Shown in pieces: positions 46,341 through 57,400 of a stretch of DNA of 64,000 nucleotides. The first letter of the stretch is position 1, and every line of letters starts with the position of its first letter. Source of the stretch: Anthoceros angustus (Eukaryota; Streptophyta; Anthocerotopsida; Anthocerotales; Anthocerotaceae); contig MU008167.1 in NCBI GenBank assembly GCA_010909165.1, forward strand, positions 980,001-1,044,000, read 5' to 3'. The notes under the pieces are model-generated. The model was given only the letters and a program-made list of their open reading frames with translations, searched no databases and was not told the DNA's origin. Both the position numbers and the translations under genes were made by a program.

Positions 46341-48450
46341 ATGCATGGTGGGGCTCTCACAGAGGAGGCCGGTGACACAAGCAGTCGAACACTCGCTCCG
46401 GGCGAAGGTGTTATTGCGGCCGGGGAGCAAGTCGTTTCCGAAGGGAAGGGGGAAAGAGAAGAAGACTTACCAACAGCCATCCGGTGGCTCCAAGTCTTCA
46501 TCTCCCTCCGTCAAACGACAAGGCACCTGCAACTGGTGTCTAATTCCCGGCCACTGGGAGCGGGACCCGGAAAAAGAAGTCTGGTGAACCAAAGAAGGAC
46601 CCTCGTCCGGAGGCACATGTTGCTGCTGCTAAAGACAAGGGATCTACTCCACATAAGAGCAGCTCGACAGTTCTAACAGTCACTGTTTGCTTGTCGTCGT
46701 CTGCTGATTTTTCCACCTCCTGGTTTATAGATTCAGGGGCTACGTCTCATGTGTGTAACAACAAAGACCTGTTTTCCACACTCACCACAGAAGTTCCACC
46801 ACAGTCAGTCTATGTGGGGGATTCTAGAGGCGTTGATGTGCGTGGGGTAGGATCAGTTTCCATTACCTTGGCTAATGATGCTGAAATCCTTCTTGAGGAT
46901 GTCTTGTATGTTCCAGCTATGTCGAAAAATTTGCTGTCAGTACGTGCAGCCACCCAGTCTGGTAAGTATGGGTTTACGTTCGAACAGGGCCATTGCTGTC
47001 TTTATGATCTGTCCAGACCTGGTAGGTGCATAGCAAGAGGTCAGTTAGTTGATGATCTTTATCAACTTAAAAGAACTGCTGATTCAGAAACACTTGTTGC
47101 CTCTACTGTGTCTGAAGCTAATTTGTGGCATGCTAGGCTTGGACATATCAACAAAGAGAAGTTGAATCTAATGTCCTCATTAGATTGCTTCAGGGAAAAA
47201 CTCCCTTCATGTTTTAAGCATCTCCCTGTCTGCCAGTCTTGTGTCTTGTCGAAACAGAAGGAGCTTCCCTTCAAAAATAAGCGAGCAGGAGGGCACGGCG
47301 GTAGAACTTGTCCATGTTGACATAGCGAGGCAAGCTGCAGCTACTCAATTGCTCACTGTATCTGGGAGCCCGATTAGCGAGGTGGAGATGGTGGCTCAAC
47401 TTTTACAGCTCTTCACGCATCTTACCGGACTTTTATTTCCTGCACGGCCCTTTTCTCACAGATATGTCAGCCGCGGCCCAATCAACCGTATGCTCTCAAC
47501 CCGACCTGTGTGGCTCTCACTGCAAGAGGAGGCCGAGACACAAGCCAGTCGAACACTCGCTCAGGCGAGAAGGTGTTGTGCCTGGGAGCAAGTCGTTCAA
47601 GGGAAGGAAGAGAAGAAGACTTACCAACGACCATCCGGTGGCTCCAAGTCTTCATCTCCCTCCACAAAGCGATAAGGCACTGGTGAATCGGTGTTCCCGG
47701 CCACTGGGAGGCGGGAAGTCCGGTGAACCAAAGAAGGACCCTCGTCCGGAGGCACATGTTGCTGCTGCTAAAGACAAGGGATCTACTCCACATAAGAGCA
47801 GCTCGGCAGTTCTAATGATCCTTTGTTGCTTGTCGTGTCACTGATTTTTCCACCTCCGGTTTATAGATTCGGGGGCTACGTCTCATGTGTAACAACAAAG
47901 ACTGCTTTTCACACTCACCATGTGTTCCACCACAGTCGGTCTATGTGGGGATTCTAGAAGCGTTGATGTGCGGTAGGACTGCCCATTACCTTGGCTAATG
48001 ATCTTGAAATCCTTCTTGAGGATGTCTTGTATGTTCCAGCTATGTCGAAAAATTTCTGCCGATGACGATGCAACACCACCGTAAGTATGGGTTTACGTTC
48101 GAACAGGGCCATTGCTGTCTTTATGATCTGTCCAGACCTGGTAGGTGCATAGCAAGAGGTCAGTTAGTTGATGATCTTTATCAACTTAAAGAATCATTCG
48201 TTAAAACACTCCTCATGTGGTCTCAAGCTAATTTGTGGCATGCTAGGCTTGGACATATCAACAAAGAGAAGTTGAATCTAATGTCCTCATTAGATTGCTT
48301 CAGGGAAAAACTCCCTTCATGTTTTAAGCATCTCCCTGTCTGCCAGTCTTGTGTCTTGTCGAAACAGAAGGAGCTTCCCTTCAAAAATAAACAGGCACAG
48401 AGGGCACAGGCAGTATTAGAACTTGTCCATGTTGACATAGCAGGCAAGCT
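46170..48450. repeat. Tandem duplication, about 1.1 kb, inside copia gag-pol, indel-marked
   Basis: The block from about 46170 to 47335 (gag end, zinc knuckle, protease, GAG-pre-integrase) recurs from about 47336 to 48450. Both copies carry their own short indels against the frame expected for copia, so neither is clean. Long stretches, for example around the AGGCACATGTTGCTGCTGCT motif, are identical. Confidence 0.88.
46691..47320 (+). pseudogene. copia protease and GAG-pre-integrase (first copy)
   Basis: WFIDSGATSHVCNNKDLF carries the aspartic-protease DSG active site. VLYVPAMSKNLLSVRAA and then ANLWHARLGHINKEKLNLMS (pre-integrase HxxxC zinc region, with CQSCVLSKQKELPFKNK) follow in one frame of about 209 codons. 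The frame ends shortly after ELVHVDIA-like residues begin, at the end of the duplicated block. A second, more damaged copy lies at about 47840-48400. Confidence 0.88.
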
Positions 48451-49129
48451 GCAAGTGAAGTCACTAGGTGGGGCTGAATACTATCTCACCTTAACAGACG
48501 ACTACTCACGTTACACTTGGGTGTATCCACTCCGCTTGAAAAGTGATGCATTTGAGTGTATTGAAACTTGGATTGCAATGGTCCAACGACAAACAGGACA
48601 TCTGGTAAAATGCTTCCGTTCAGATAACGGAGGAGAGTTTGCTGGACATCAGTATGATGTTCTCTTTGAGGCACATGGCATCATTCGTCAGCTCTCAATT
48701 CCCTATACTCAGCAACAAAATGGAGTAGCAGAAAGAAAGAACCAGACCCTTATGGGTATGACCAGAAGTTTGCTTGGCTGGGCAGGGTTGCCTAAGCAAT
48801 ATTGGGCTGAAGCTCTTACCACCGCAGCTTATATCTTAAATCGAGTGCTCACTACCAGTGTGCCCGGTAAGACACCATATGAAGCCTTCTGGAAGAAGAA
48901 ACCAAATCTGATGCACTTACGGGTATTTGGCTCTACAGCGTATGCTTATGTCCCTAAACAGAAACGCCGCAAGTTAGATGACAGGGCCCGGCCCTTACTA
49001 TTTCTCGGCTATTCTGAGGTCTCCAAAGCATACAAATTGTATGAGCCTGCAACCCGGAGAGTGGTGCTAGCTCGCAGTGTTACTTTTGACGAGATCTCTT
49101 CACCACGCAAAGGTTTAAAGACATACTAA
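48062..49129 (+). pseudogene. copia integrase
   Basis: The 355-codon frame starts in the pre-integrase region and runs through the whole integrase core: HVDIAGKLQVKSLGGAEYYL (first aspartate), CFRSDNGGEFAGHQYD (second aspartate) and QQNGVAERKNQTLMGMTRSL (glutamate). GSTAYAYVPKQKRRKLDDRA and LFLGYSEVSKAYKLYEP follow. The catalytic triad is intact. A frame change near 49125 separates it from the RT part, which continues as KFGTNIPVLTDSEQQKPDDA in another frame. Confidence 0.92.
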
Positions 49130-49244
49130 ATTTGGAACTAACATACCTGTTCTCACGGACTCTGAACAACAAAAGCCTGATGACGCTGACAGTGGGAGTT
49201 CTGATGTTTCAACTGGAGCACTTCCTACTTATGTACCTGCAGTC

Positions 49245-50573
49245 ATGCCCCCACAACATGTTATCCCACAGCCAGCTGTTCATTACCCTGATTCTGATGG
49301 AGAAGATTTGTTACCTCCGCTGCATGATGACAACACTGTGGATGATGCTGCAGGAGATATAGGAGATCCTCCTGTTGAGCAAGGTTTTCTGGATGGTCAG
49401 GATGCCCGTTCAGACTCTACAGGCTCTTTACTGGGTTCAGAGGATGTTGAGGTTTATTCTGAAGCGGAGTTACCTGAAGTGGGAGTCCCGGTTCCTGAAC
49501 CTGTTGATGTAGATGAACCACGGTATCCAGTTCGTGAGAGAAGACCTTGTGAGCAATGGACTGAACCTCCTTATCAGTCTATTGACTTTCGTCGGGGTGC
49601 ACAGGCTCATGTTTCTGATCTTCATGTACCTGAGGTGCGTCCAGATCCACAGTCCTATGACGACGCTATCAATGGACCTGATGGTATTCATTGGACAAAG
49701 TCAATAGATGATGAATATGGGTCTCTGATTAAAAATAAAACATGGGAGTTAGTCGACCTACCAGCAGGAAGGAAACCTATAAGCTGTAAATGGGTTTTCA
49801 AAACCAAGCTCAAGGCAGATGGGACAATAGCTCGCTACAAGTCTCGTCTTGTCGCTCGAGGTTTCAGTCAGATTCCTGGCATAGACTACGGGGATACTTT
49901 TTCCCCTGTGGTCAAACCTCCCTCCATTCGTATCTTGCTGGCCATGGCAGCTGAATATGACCTGGAAGTCCAACAGATGGACGTGTGCACCGCCTTCCTG
50001 CATGGCGAGCTCGAAGAGGACCTGTACATGGAGCAACCCCAAGGCTATATTAGCCCCAAAACAGCAAAGAAAGTGTGTAAACTTCTTAAGACCATCTACG
50101 GGTTAAAGCAATCTCCACGTGCTTGGTATAAACGAATTATGAAGTATCTACGTAAACTTGGTTTTCTACAATCACCAGCGGACACCAATGTGTTTTACTT
50201 AGCTGATGGTTCTCTGTTTGTTATTCTTGCGCTGTATGTGGACGACTGCGTTCTTCTGAGCAATAGCACAGCTCAACTTGATAAAGTTAGAGACATGCTT
50301 CGCCAAGAGTTTGAGATGACTGACCAGGGTGATCTTCAGTTCTGTTTAGGTATACAGATCCTGCGCAGACGTTCTCATGGTCAGGTTATTCTCCATCAAA
50401 CAAAGTACATCAAGGAGATTCTTAAACGCTTTCACCTGGATGGGGCGAAGCCAGTGACCACTCCCTCTGCAGTGGGGGAGAAACTAACAGCCCTTATGTC
50501 ACCCCAAACTGATCAAGAGTCACGACATGCACTCCCATATCTGAGGCGGTGGTCGTCTTATTTTCACAGCTAA
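49245..50573 (+). pseudogene. copia reverse transcriptase
   Basis: The 442-codon frame has an acidic linker and then RVT_2: TWELVDLPAGRKPISCKWVF, ARGFSQIPGIDYGDTFSPVV, MDVCTAFLHGELEEDLYMEQ and the catalytic YVDD in LALYVDDCVLLSN, with LRQEFEMTDQGDLQFCLGIQ behind. All core motifs are present. The frame is lost near 50530-50575, just before the expected TRPDI motif, which is present in another frame (NWTRP). Confidence 0.94.
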
Positions 50574-50604
50574 TTGGACCAGGCCGACATCGCCTACCTC
50601 CTCT

Positions 50605-51207
50605 ATGGTCTCGCAGTTTCTTAAGTCTCACAGTCACAGACTGGTCATGATTAAGCGTATATATCGATATCTCAAAGGGACTATTTCCTATGGGCTACAT
50701 TACACACGAACTGGAAGCAACAAGTTGGAGCTTATCTCTTTTGCTGACGCGGATTGGGCCTCGGATGCTGACACAAGGAAGAGCTTGTCAGCATATTGTT
50801 TTATCTTGGCCTCGGGGACTATCAGCTGGAGCTGCAAAAAACAGACTTCTTTGGCATTGTCATCCACTGAGGCTGAATATAAAGCCCTCACTGATGCCTG
50901 TAAGGAAGCTGAGTGGGAGAGGCAGTTTCTGGAGTCAGTAGATCAAACACAGACAGGTCCCACGATGATGATGTGTGACAACATGAGCGCAATTGCCCTC
51001 GTCTCTAATCCAAGATTTCATGCAAGGACTAAGCATATTGAACTCTATCATCACTATATTAGGGATGCTGCAGAACGGGGAATTGTAAAGGTTGAGTATG
51101 TGAGCACGCAAGACAATACTGCCGACATATTTACTAAGGGACTTCCAAAATCAAAGCATTTTCAACACATGGCTGCTTTGGGCCTTATGGAGTTCAGCTA
51201 TCCCTAA
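50605..51207 (+). pseudogene. copia RNase H
   Basis: The 200-codon frame carries KRIYRYLKGTISYGLHY, ADADWASDADTRKSLSAYCF, SSTEAEYKALTDACKEAEW, MCDNMSAIALVSNPRFHART and KHIELYHHYIRD. It ends properly at TAA 51205-51207 after FTKGLPKSKHFQH. In an active element it is the C-terminal part of Pol. It is separated from the reverse transcriptase by a frame break of one or a few bases. Confidence 0.93.
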
Positions 51208-51456
51208 AAGCAAAAACAGACTGCAACTCTGTGCAGGCCTAGGACTAGCTTCCTCTCAAGTTTTGTGCACACCACACAAGAAGGGTTGCACCTTAGTGGC
51301 ACTCACCGCATCTCCACTAGCGGACTTCAGTTGTCACGAGGAGCCACCTTTGGCTCATATCCCTCCTGTGCAGCACAGAGTAAGGTCGTCAGCATGGCTG
51401 TTTAGAGGATGAAGCATACAGATGAATTCAATCGTAAACAGTACATGGATAGTAAA

Positions 51457-52170
51457 TTACACATGGTTAGGTTCTTCACTCACAGGATACAGTCTCTTCC
51501 CACATAGCGGGCACAACTGGCTTCTGTAGGCACACACGCTGCAGTCTCTGCTACCACGGCGTCTTGTCCTGTCCTTCTCTATGTCGTCAAAGGCATGGTC
51601 AGCCATCGCCGCAGCTCGGGTCACCGCTTCTTCTACCAGGGCAGCTTGCTGACGAGCTACTTCAGCCTTCTTCACGTCTAGCAGGGCCTCCATCTCCGCC
51701 AAGGTGGCCATGACAGCTGCCACTTGTCTCTCTAGCACAGCAGCCTTGGAGATGCTCCCGTTGACTCCAACTTGAGGACGACGAGGGTTCACAGCAGCAT
51801 CTGAGTCCTCATCTGTGGTGTTAGGAGCAGGCTCGATGTTGGTCATCTCAGGCTCGGACTCCGATGAATTTATCTCAGCTGAAGCAGATGTAGCTTGCAG
51901 AGCATGGGCAGGAGGGCGCTCAGCAATTGGAAGTGCGTCCGCTGCAGGCTCCACAGCTAGCAGGGCTCCTCGGCGTGTTGCAGAACGCCCGCGTGCTCCA
52001 TTTCTTCCAGTGCTACTCGCTCCCTTCATGTTGGTGCTGCGAGGGGTGCGAGTAGGACCAGTGCTATGGGATGCCCCGGAGCGAGTTTTTATCTTCAGGT
52101 CTGTGCGAGAAATTGCTCTTGTAATCAGGATGCAAGCGCAACATAAAAGGAAGACCGTCAGGGGCTCCAT
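51457..52170 (-). CDS. Antisense ORF between pol and the 3' LTR
   Basis: An uninterrupted 237-codon frame lies on the strand opposite to gag-pol and starts 113 bp inside the 3' LTR border. Features in order: a short hydrophobic N-terminus (LTVFLLCCACILI) like a signal anchor; a basic serine- and arginine-rich region; an acidic serine-rich region; an alanine-rich coiled-coil stretch (AAVLERQVAAVMATLAEMEA onward); and a C-terminal cysteine cluster CSVCAYRSQLCPLCGKRLYP that could bind zinc. No family was recognised. It is intact although gag-pol is broken. Some plant LTR elements, such as Ogre/Retand types, carry antisense ORFs at this place; homology is not implied. A captured host fragment is the alternative. 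Confidence 0.55.
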   Translation of the reverse strand: MEPLTVFLLCCACILITRAISRTDLKIKTRSGASHSTGPTRTPRSTNMKGASSTGRNGARGRSATRRGALLAVEPAADALPIAERPPAHALQATSASAEINSSESEPEMTNIEPAPNTTDEDSDAAVNPRRPQVGVNGSISKAAVLERQVAAVMATLAEMEALLDVKKAEVARQQAALVEEAVTRAAAMADHAFDDIEKDRTRRRGSRDCSVCAYRSQLCPLCGKRLYPVSEEPNHV

Positions 52171-52282
52171 GCCGCGTACGCTGGAAGTACGCTCTATTAC
52201 TGAGAGTAGCTGGGCGTAATTGTTAATGATGGTTGTGTAGACTCAAGTCAAGGTCATATAAACCATGTTGGTTTAGTGGGAG

Positions 52283-52433
52283 TGTTAGAGTATGAAACCT
52301 AACATAGTTTATAGCTAGTTACATAGTTATTAATCCAAGAGACACGTTTCATTTTTGTACTTAAAGAGACATCTCTCTCATTTTATTAATTCAATGCTTT
52401 TATTTACAAAGCACGCTTCCGCGTTACTTAGCA
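52283..52433 (+). repeat. 3' LTR of the 44.3-52.4 kb copia element
   Basis: Identical to the 5' LTR by eye, followed by the TGGCG target duplication. Confidence 0.96.
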
Positions 52434-53922
52434 TGGCGGTCCTTCAATCTCGGCAGCGTGGTGTACTGCTCCTACTGCCTTCAGGAGCTCTGCGTGATAA
52501 TACGTGAAATCGGAGGCGAACTGTTGGATGGCCTCCTCCACATGGGCTCGGAGCACTCGATATTCCCGCCGCCAGAGATTCTCCGGTAGCTAGGCGTGCC
52601 TGGTTGCTTGCTGCACCGTTCCCATCGCGAGGTCGTCAACGGTCCCGCCTCTCGTGAAGCCGTTAAGCGGCCGCCACCTTCCGAGTCGTTGCTTCTCCTT
52701 GGCGCGCTCCTCCTGCTGCTGCTTTTGCAGCTCTGCCAACTTTCGGCGACCCTCCTCTAGTCTCAAGCAGAGCTGGAGTCGCTCTATCTCCCGCTCATGA
52801 TCTCCGATCCGCCCTTGGAGGAGTCCATTCCGTTCTTCTACCACCCGGAGTCGCAGCTCCAGAGTCTCCTTCTAGCCTTCCACCTCCTGGCTCCTTCCAC
52901 ACTTCCATAGGAGTCGATCTCCTTCCTTAAAATCGACTCCTATGATATTGTAAACATTTGTGGTAGAAGAAGCCATTGCAGTGGAGATGTACTATGTTTA
53001 TACTTGCCCCGTGGATGCATGCAAGTGGATTGTGGGGATTATGAGCCACACTGCACCAGCCGCAACAACAACTTATAGCAAGGTATGTAACACCTGAGGT
53101 TAGGTTGAGATGTAACCAAGTGGTAACTGTGCTTTGTAGGAAATCGTTCCTGCCAACATACACCGTGACTTGCAGTCCGGTCTTTTGTCCCTAAAACAGT
53201 ACACCGCTTCATATCTGAGGGGGAGGAGGGGTTTGATCTCTCCGAAAAATTGAGGATTTGTTCCCTGGCCTACTATGAGAGCTCAAGCATGGAGATGAGA
53301 ATGTCAATCGTGACATGAATCTGGTTGATTGCTTCAAGAACCACCCCAGATGTCGATCGGGCATCCAATTACATTTGTAAGCTGTAGGCCAATTCCTTGA
53401 CCCAATGATGTTGGTTTGGGCACTGATTGGTGTAGGTCTTACGGAATTCCTTCTTTGGTTGAATCGTTCTTTTCCTTGTGAATTCCTCCTATCCAGATCT
53501 TGAGGCAGGGACACCCAATTTGGGTGAGTATTGATCTTGCTATGCCCACGTCGTGGGGGTGCAAACTTCAATTGGATTGCTGGGAAATTGTTCCTTCATT
53601 GTTGATAGGAGGGGCCATGCGCCGCGCGCCATTGCCCCTTCTCCTTCTCATACTTTATTTGATAAGCAAGTTAGTGTTTACGATACGCATCTTCATCACT
53701 TCAGTCCCGATCGAGGTTCTCGGCATCCCGCATCATGATCTGAGGATCAGGTGCTCGGATACCAAGTTATTATGAGCTGTGGCAAATATAAATACGAAAC
53801 CTAAATATTTCGTCCACGTTCTTGATCTTCCTTTCCTTCCCTTTTCTCTCGTTCTTCCTTCCCTCGTCCTTTACGGAGACGGTGGTCCTCGCCCCACCCC
53901 TCGTCCTTTACGCAAACGCTGG
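52434..53922. other. Spacer between the copia element and the MITE
   Basis: The minus frame 52844-52590 is a charged coiled coil (EREIERLQLCLRLEEGRRKL) and may continue towards 52434 with WRREYRVLRAHVEEAIQQFA, suggesting a decayed gag-like protein into which the copia element inserted. A perfect 12-bp inverted repeat (ATAGGAGTCGAT / ATCGACTCCTAT) lies at 52908-52942. On the minus strand TGGTATCCGAGC at about 53755-53766 resembles a retroelement primer site. No intact gene was found. Confidence 0.4.
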
Positions 53923-53928
53923 TCCCTG

Positions 53929-54089
53929 CCAGGGTGTCATTTTGAACCTTTTATGAACCCTCGGTCCCCCAGGGTAATAGGGGACCGAGGGTGGGGACCG
54001 GACTCTTGAAGAACCTCCGGTCCCATGTTTTTTTTAACACATGTCGGGACCGGGACCGAGCTTGGGACGGGGTCAAAGTGACACCCTGG
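53929..54089. mobile_element. MITE, 161 bp
   Basis: The ends form a 20-bp inverted repeat (CCAGGGTGTCATTTTGAACC against CCAGGGTGTCACTTTGACCC). They are flanked by the direct 6-bp repeat TCCCTG (53923-53928 and 54090-54095). Inside lie two more hairpin-forming stretches (CCTCGGTCCCC...GGGGACCGAGG at about 53959-53990, and CATG-poly(T)-CATG near 54026-54044). There is no coding capacity. The superfamily cannot be assigned from these ends. Confidence 0.82.
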
Positions 54090-54095
54090 TCCCTG

Positions 54096-54497
54096 CCCCA
54101 TCGCCATCTATGGAGATGACATGTGGATGGGGCGAGAGCGGAAGTCTGGAGATGGGGCGCATGGCGATGCGATATGGATGGGGCGTGAGGTGGATAGATC
54201 GGTGAAGTTGGTGGGTCCCACGTCTACACACAAGTGCGCTAATATTAATGAACTTGACCAGTTTTTGGAGAGCATTAATAACGTTGACGAGTTTTTTTCA
54301 GCCGGCCGTATTGATCCGCTACCATTATACGCCGTCATGATGGCGGAACCAGCTATCTAAGCTAAGGCATGGTATTGGCAAGAGGTGGCAGAGAGACGAA
54401 GATTAAGAAGAATCGAGGGAAAACTCGGCTTTCTGATGATAATTAAGATAATTACGTAGGAAGATGTTGCACTGCATGAAACCTGGTAGAATGAACA
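54096..54497. other. 3' flank of SSRP1
   Basis: Contains a repeated GATGGGGCG motif (54127-54190) and AT-rich sequence. No gene was recognised. The end of the SSRP1 transcript probably lies here. Confidence 0.4.
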
Positions 54498-57400
54498 CTA
54501 CTCGCTCTGAGAAGCTTCGTCATCACCTTCTTCCAGGGCTGCAGATCCATGTCCGGCCTTGTAAGCTGCCATCTGCTCTTGGTAGCGGTCTCTGGCAGCC
54601 TTTGCCTTTGCCTCGTAAGGCTCCCTTTCTTTGGCTGCAGGCAACGTAGGGCAGCAGGCAATCAATTACCCCACCACCTTGTGTTCGAGGTGGATTGGAA
54701 GCAAAGCAAAGCAAAAACTGCAAGGTTAATAGGTTCTTCACATGTACCTGACATATTTTTCCACCTCTCGCCCAGAATCCTGCCTACCTCCCCGAAAGAA
54801 GCTCCTGGCTTGGAGTTTTTGACACCCTGGAAAGCAGCCAAAGCAATTAGACGAGCCTCAGGGGCTTTTGTGACAGAACATGACCACGCTGTGAGAAGGG
54901 CTGTGGGATGCAGTGGCATGGTACCCCTCTGTGTTCCATCGAAAATGACATAAAGCTTGTAAGGGCCCGCTTGGGTGCATTTGGATCCTTTTTCTTTCTC
55001 TTCTTCTTCTGCCCACCATCTCTCTCTTCCACATCCTTCTTCTTGCTCTTTGTGGGAGGTCGTGTAGTTCCTTCTTTCCTTTTCTTCTCTATCTTGGATG
55101 GCCTTTCCTGCAGAGTAGACCATGCTGATGAGCACACAGATGTAAGTTGCCTATGGCGGGTCAACCAGAGACGTCACCTCTTCCTCCTCTAGAGGACCAG
55201 CACTTGCACTGGCACTTGCATCAGAGCCTTCGTCCTCTGAAGCATCAGTCGGAGACCCTGAATCATCCTTATCCGCCACGAAATCCTCATCCTGAAGGGG
55301 TATAAAAGTTTGAATCAGCAAATGCAAATAATTGCTATGCACAGCAAAAGCAAACTTCAGGTTGTACCTCCTCGTCACTGTTAACATCGTCCCCATCAGC
55401 TTCACGAGCATTACGAATTCGAGTAAGATGAGGGTCTACTCCTTCATCATCAGAGCTCGCCAACGCTGCCACCACTCCACTTGTACCTTTCGTATCTCCC
55501 AGATTTAAAATATTCAGCTTCTTAGAGCTGCAGACGGACAGACATTTGTCAAAACGTAAAAGCCAAACCCACCAACACCCAGCTCATATGTGACAACAGA
55601 TAAACCTGATGAAATTGAAGAGATGATGGTACTCATTTCGCTGAATGTTGCGAAACTGATATTCCTGCTCGCTCTTCAGTCGAAGAATCAAATCAAAATA
55701 GTGTGATGACATGCCAGTTGCACCTGCTGCTCCATGCCGCTCGAATTCAACATACTCAATCTGCAGGGGGGATAGCACTGACTCCTCATTTCCCAGAAAA
55801 AGAAGATCACCATGTTAATGCATAAGTTAATCTACTTATCTCACCTCATCGTGAAGAACAAGAGTAGGAGGCTTCGGCAAAAAGAAGAAACTCTTTTCGA
55901 GTGGGTACAAATTGCCTTCCTCCGCCTTAAGAGATGCTCGAACAGCCATACTTTTCTGACTGCTGAGAAATTTCCCTGGTCTGCTTACCTTCGAGCCGGA
56001 GAGTCCACATAGTATCTGGGTGAACACGTCGTGTGTATATCCCTTAGGACAAGGGACAAGGGAAGGTCACCGGGTCAGTTCGTTCAGCCAATTTTCTCTG
56101 GTGAATCACAAGGTTCCAGGTTCTAACCTTGTAGTTGGAATTCAACCGATCTTTATACTTGGTGCTGAGGAGTTCCTCGGAAATGGAAATGGGGCACTCC
56201 GACATTTCTTCGGTTGGAAACTACACGAAGGAGGTTGTATACAGGTCAGGATTCCATGGTTCGAACTGAGAATGCATTGAACAGGGAATGAGCAGCAATC
56301 AAGTATCAGACCTGTAATACTATGTGCGGGTAGAATGTCTGGCCCTTTCTGATTGGAGGATCCAAGGTTATCACCACAAATGTAAACGCCTGTGTGGGCT
56401 GTTACGAAAAGAAGCAACCTTGGATTAATAAAAGCAGACATGATAAGTATGCGTTGCACGCACAGGAGGGTCCATCCACAACACACAGAGAGCACCTTCA
56501 GGACGTGGGAAGATAATACCTTAGGTAACACAAAGAGGCGGACTATGCTACTGTACTGAATCTTGAAGTCATTAGCCCCCTGAAGCCTCAAAAACGATAT
56601 GTGGAATTCCACCGTATACTTGCCCCTACAACCGTTTGATTGGAGACAAAACTGAGAAGAGGCTCGAATGAAGTTGAGCCGTTTTGACTGTCAAATGACC
56701 AATGAACAATACCTTGGAGTCAAAATGCCGACTTCTTCAAACGTAGCAATAGCTTCTGCACCTGATGGTCCCACATCAGCCATCGCCAAGATCTTATCAC
56801 GAAACACCTGGGGCATTTCACGCCTTTAAGCTCTCAGCAACGCAAACTTTCGTAGAACCATCAAATATACATGCTCCGGACAATCAAAAGCATGAAACCA
56901 TCGAAATCTCTGCATTCCACCTCTGCAGAAGGACGCTCCTCATCACCAACATACGTGGCATTGGTGTTTGGTACATGGAAACTCAGCTCCATAAGCGTAT
57001 CTTTCTGGAAAACAAGACAAGGGTTGAACTCAGAAACAAAGTCACCCCGCACAGAACCCCTTCTGATCATCGTATTCTGTACCTCATTCGCTCCTGTGGT
57101 GTCATCCACATGAAACTCCAGCACAACATCATTTTTCCCTGATATCTGTGTCTGTGATACATCAGCTATGGACACCTCAAAAGCGTGCTTGTCCCCGACA
57201 ACAAAGGAAAGAGTATTTCCTGCAACAAAGTGAAGTCAGTTCAGTAACAGCAAGCTGACCCTGTCAGCAAAAGCTAAACAGAAACAATACCGTCAAGCTT
57301 GGCTTCTCCCCAATTTCGGCCCGCAATGGCAAGCTGCTTGTTCTCAGGCATAACATCCATGTGTAATGACATAAAATCATTGAGGCTCTGGACATCCTGC

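Larger units (their letters stand above)
44350..52433 (+). mobile_element. Ty1/copia LTR retrotransposon with identical LTRs and extra ORFs
   Basis: The LTRs (44350-44500 and 52283-52433, 151 bp, TGTTAGAG...TTAGCA) are identical by eye. They are flanked by the perfect 5-bp duplication TGGCG (44345-44349 and 52434-52438). A primer site TGGTATCAGAGCA follows the 5' LTR at 44501, and a purine-rich GTTTAGTGGGAG precedes the 3' LTR. The interior has an extra ORF, gag, protease, integrase, reverse transcriptase and RNase H in copia order on the plus strand, then a long antisense ORF. Identical LTRs imply a very recent insertion, yet gag-pol is broken by a 1.1-kb duplication and several frameshifts. 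Confidence 0.96.

Noticed and set aside
54662-55164. Long minus-strand frames that read through SSRP1 introns
   Set aside because: Only the spliced exons keep the HMG-box protein; the read-through parts are intronic.
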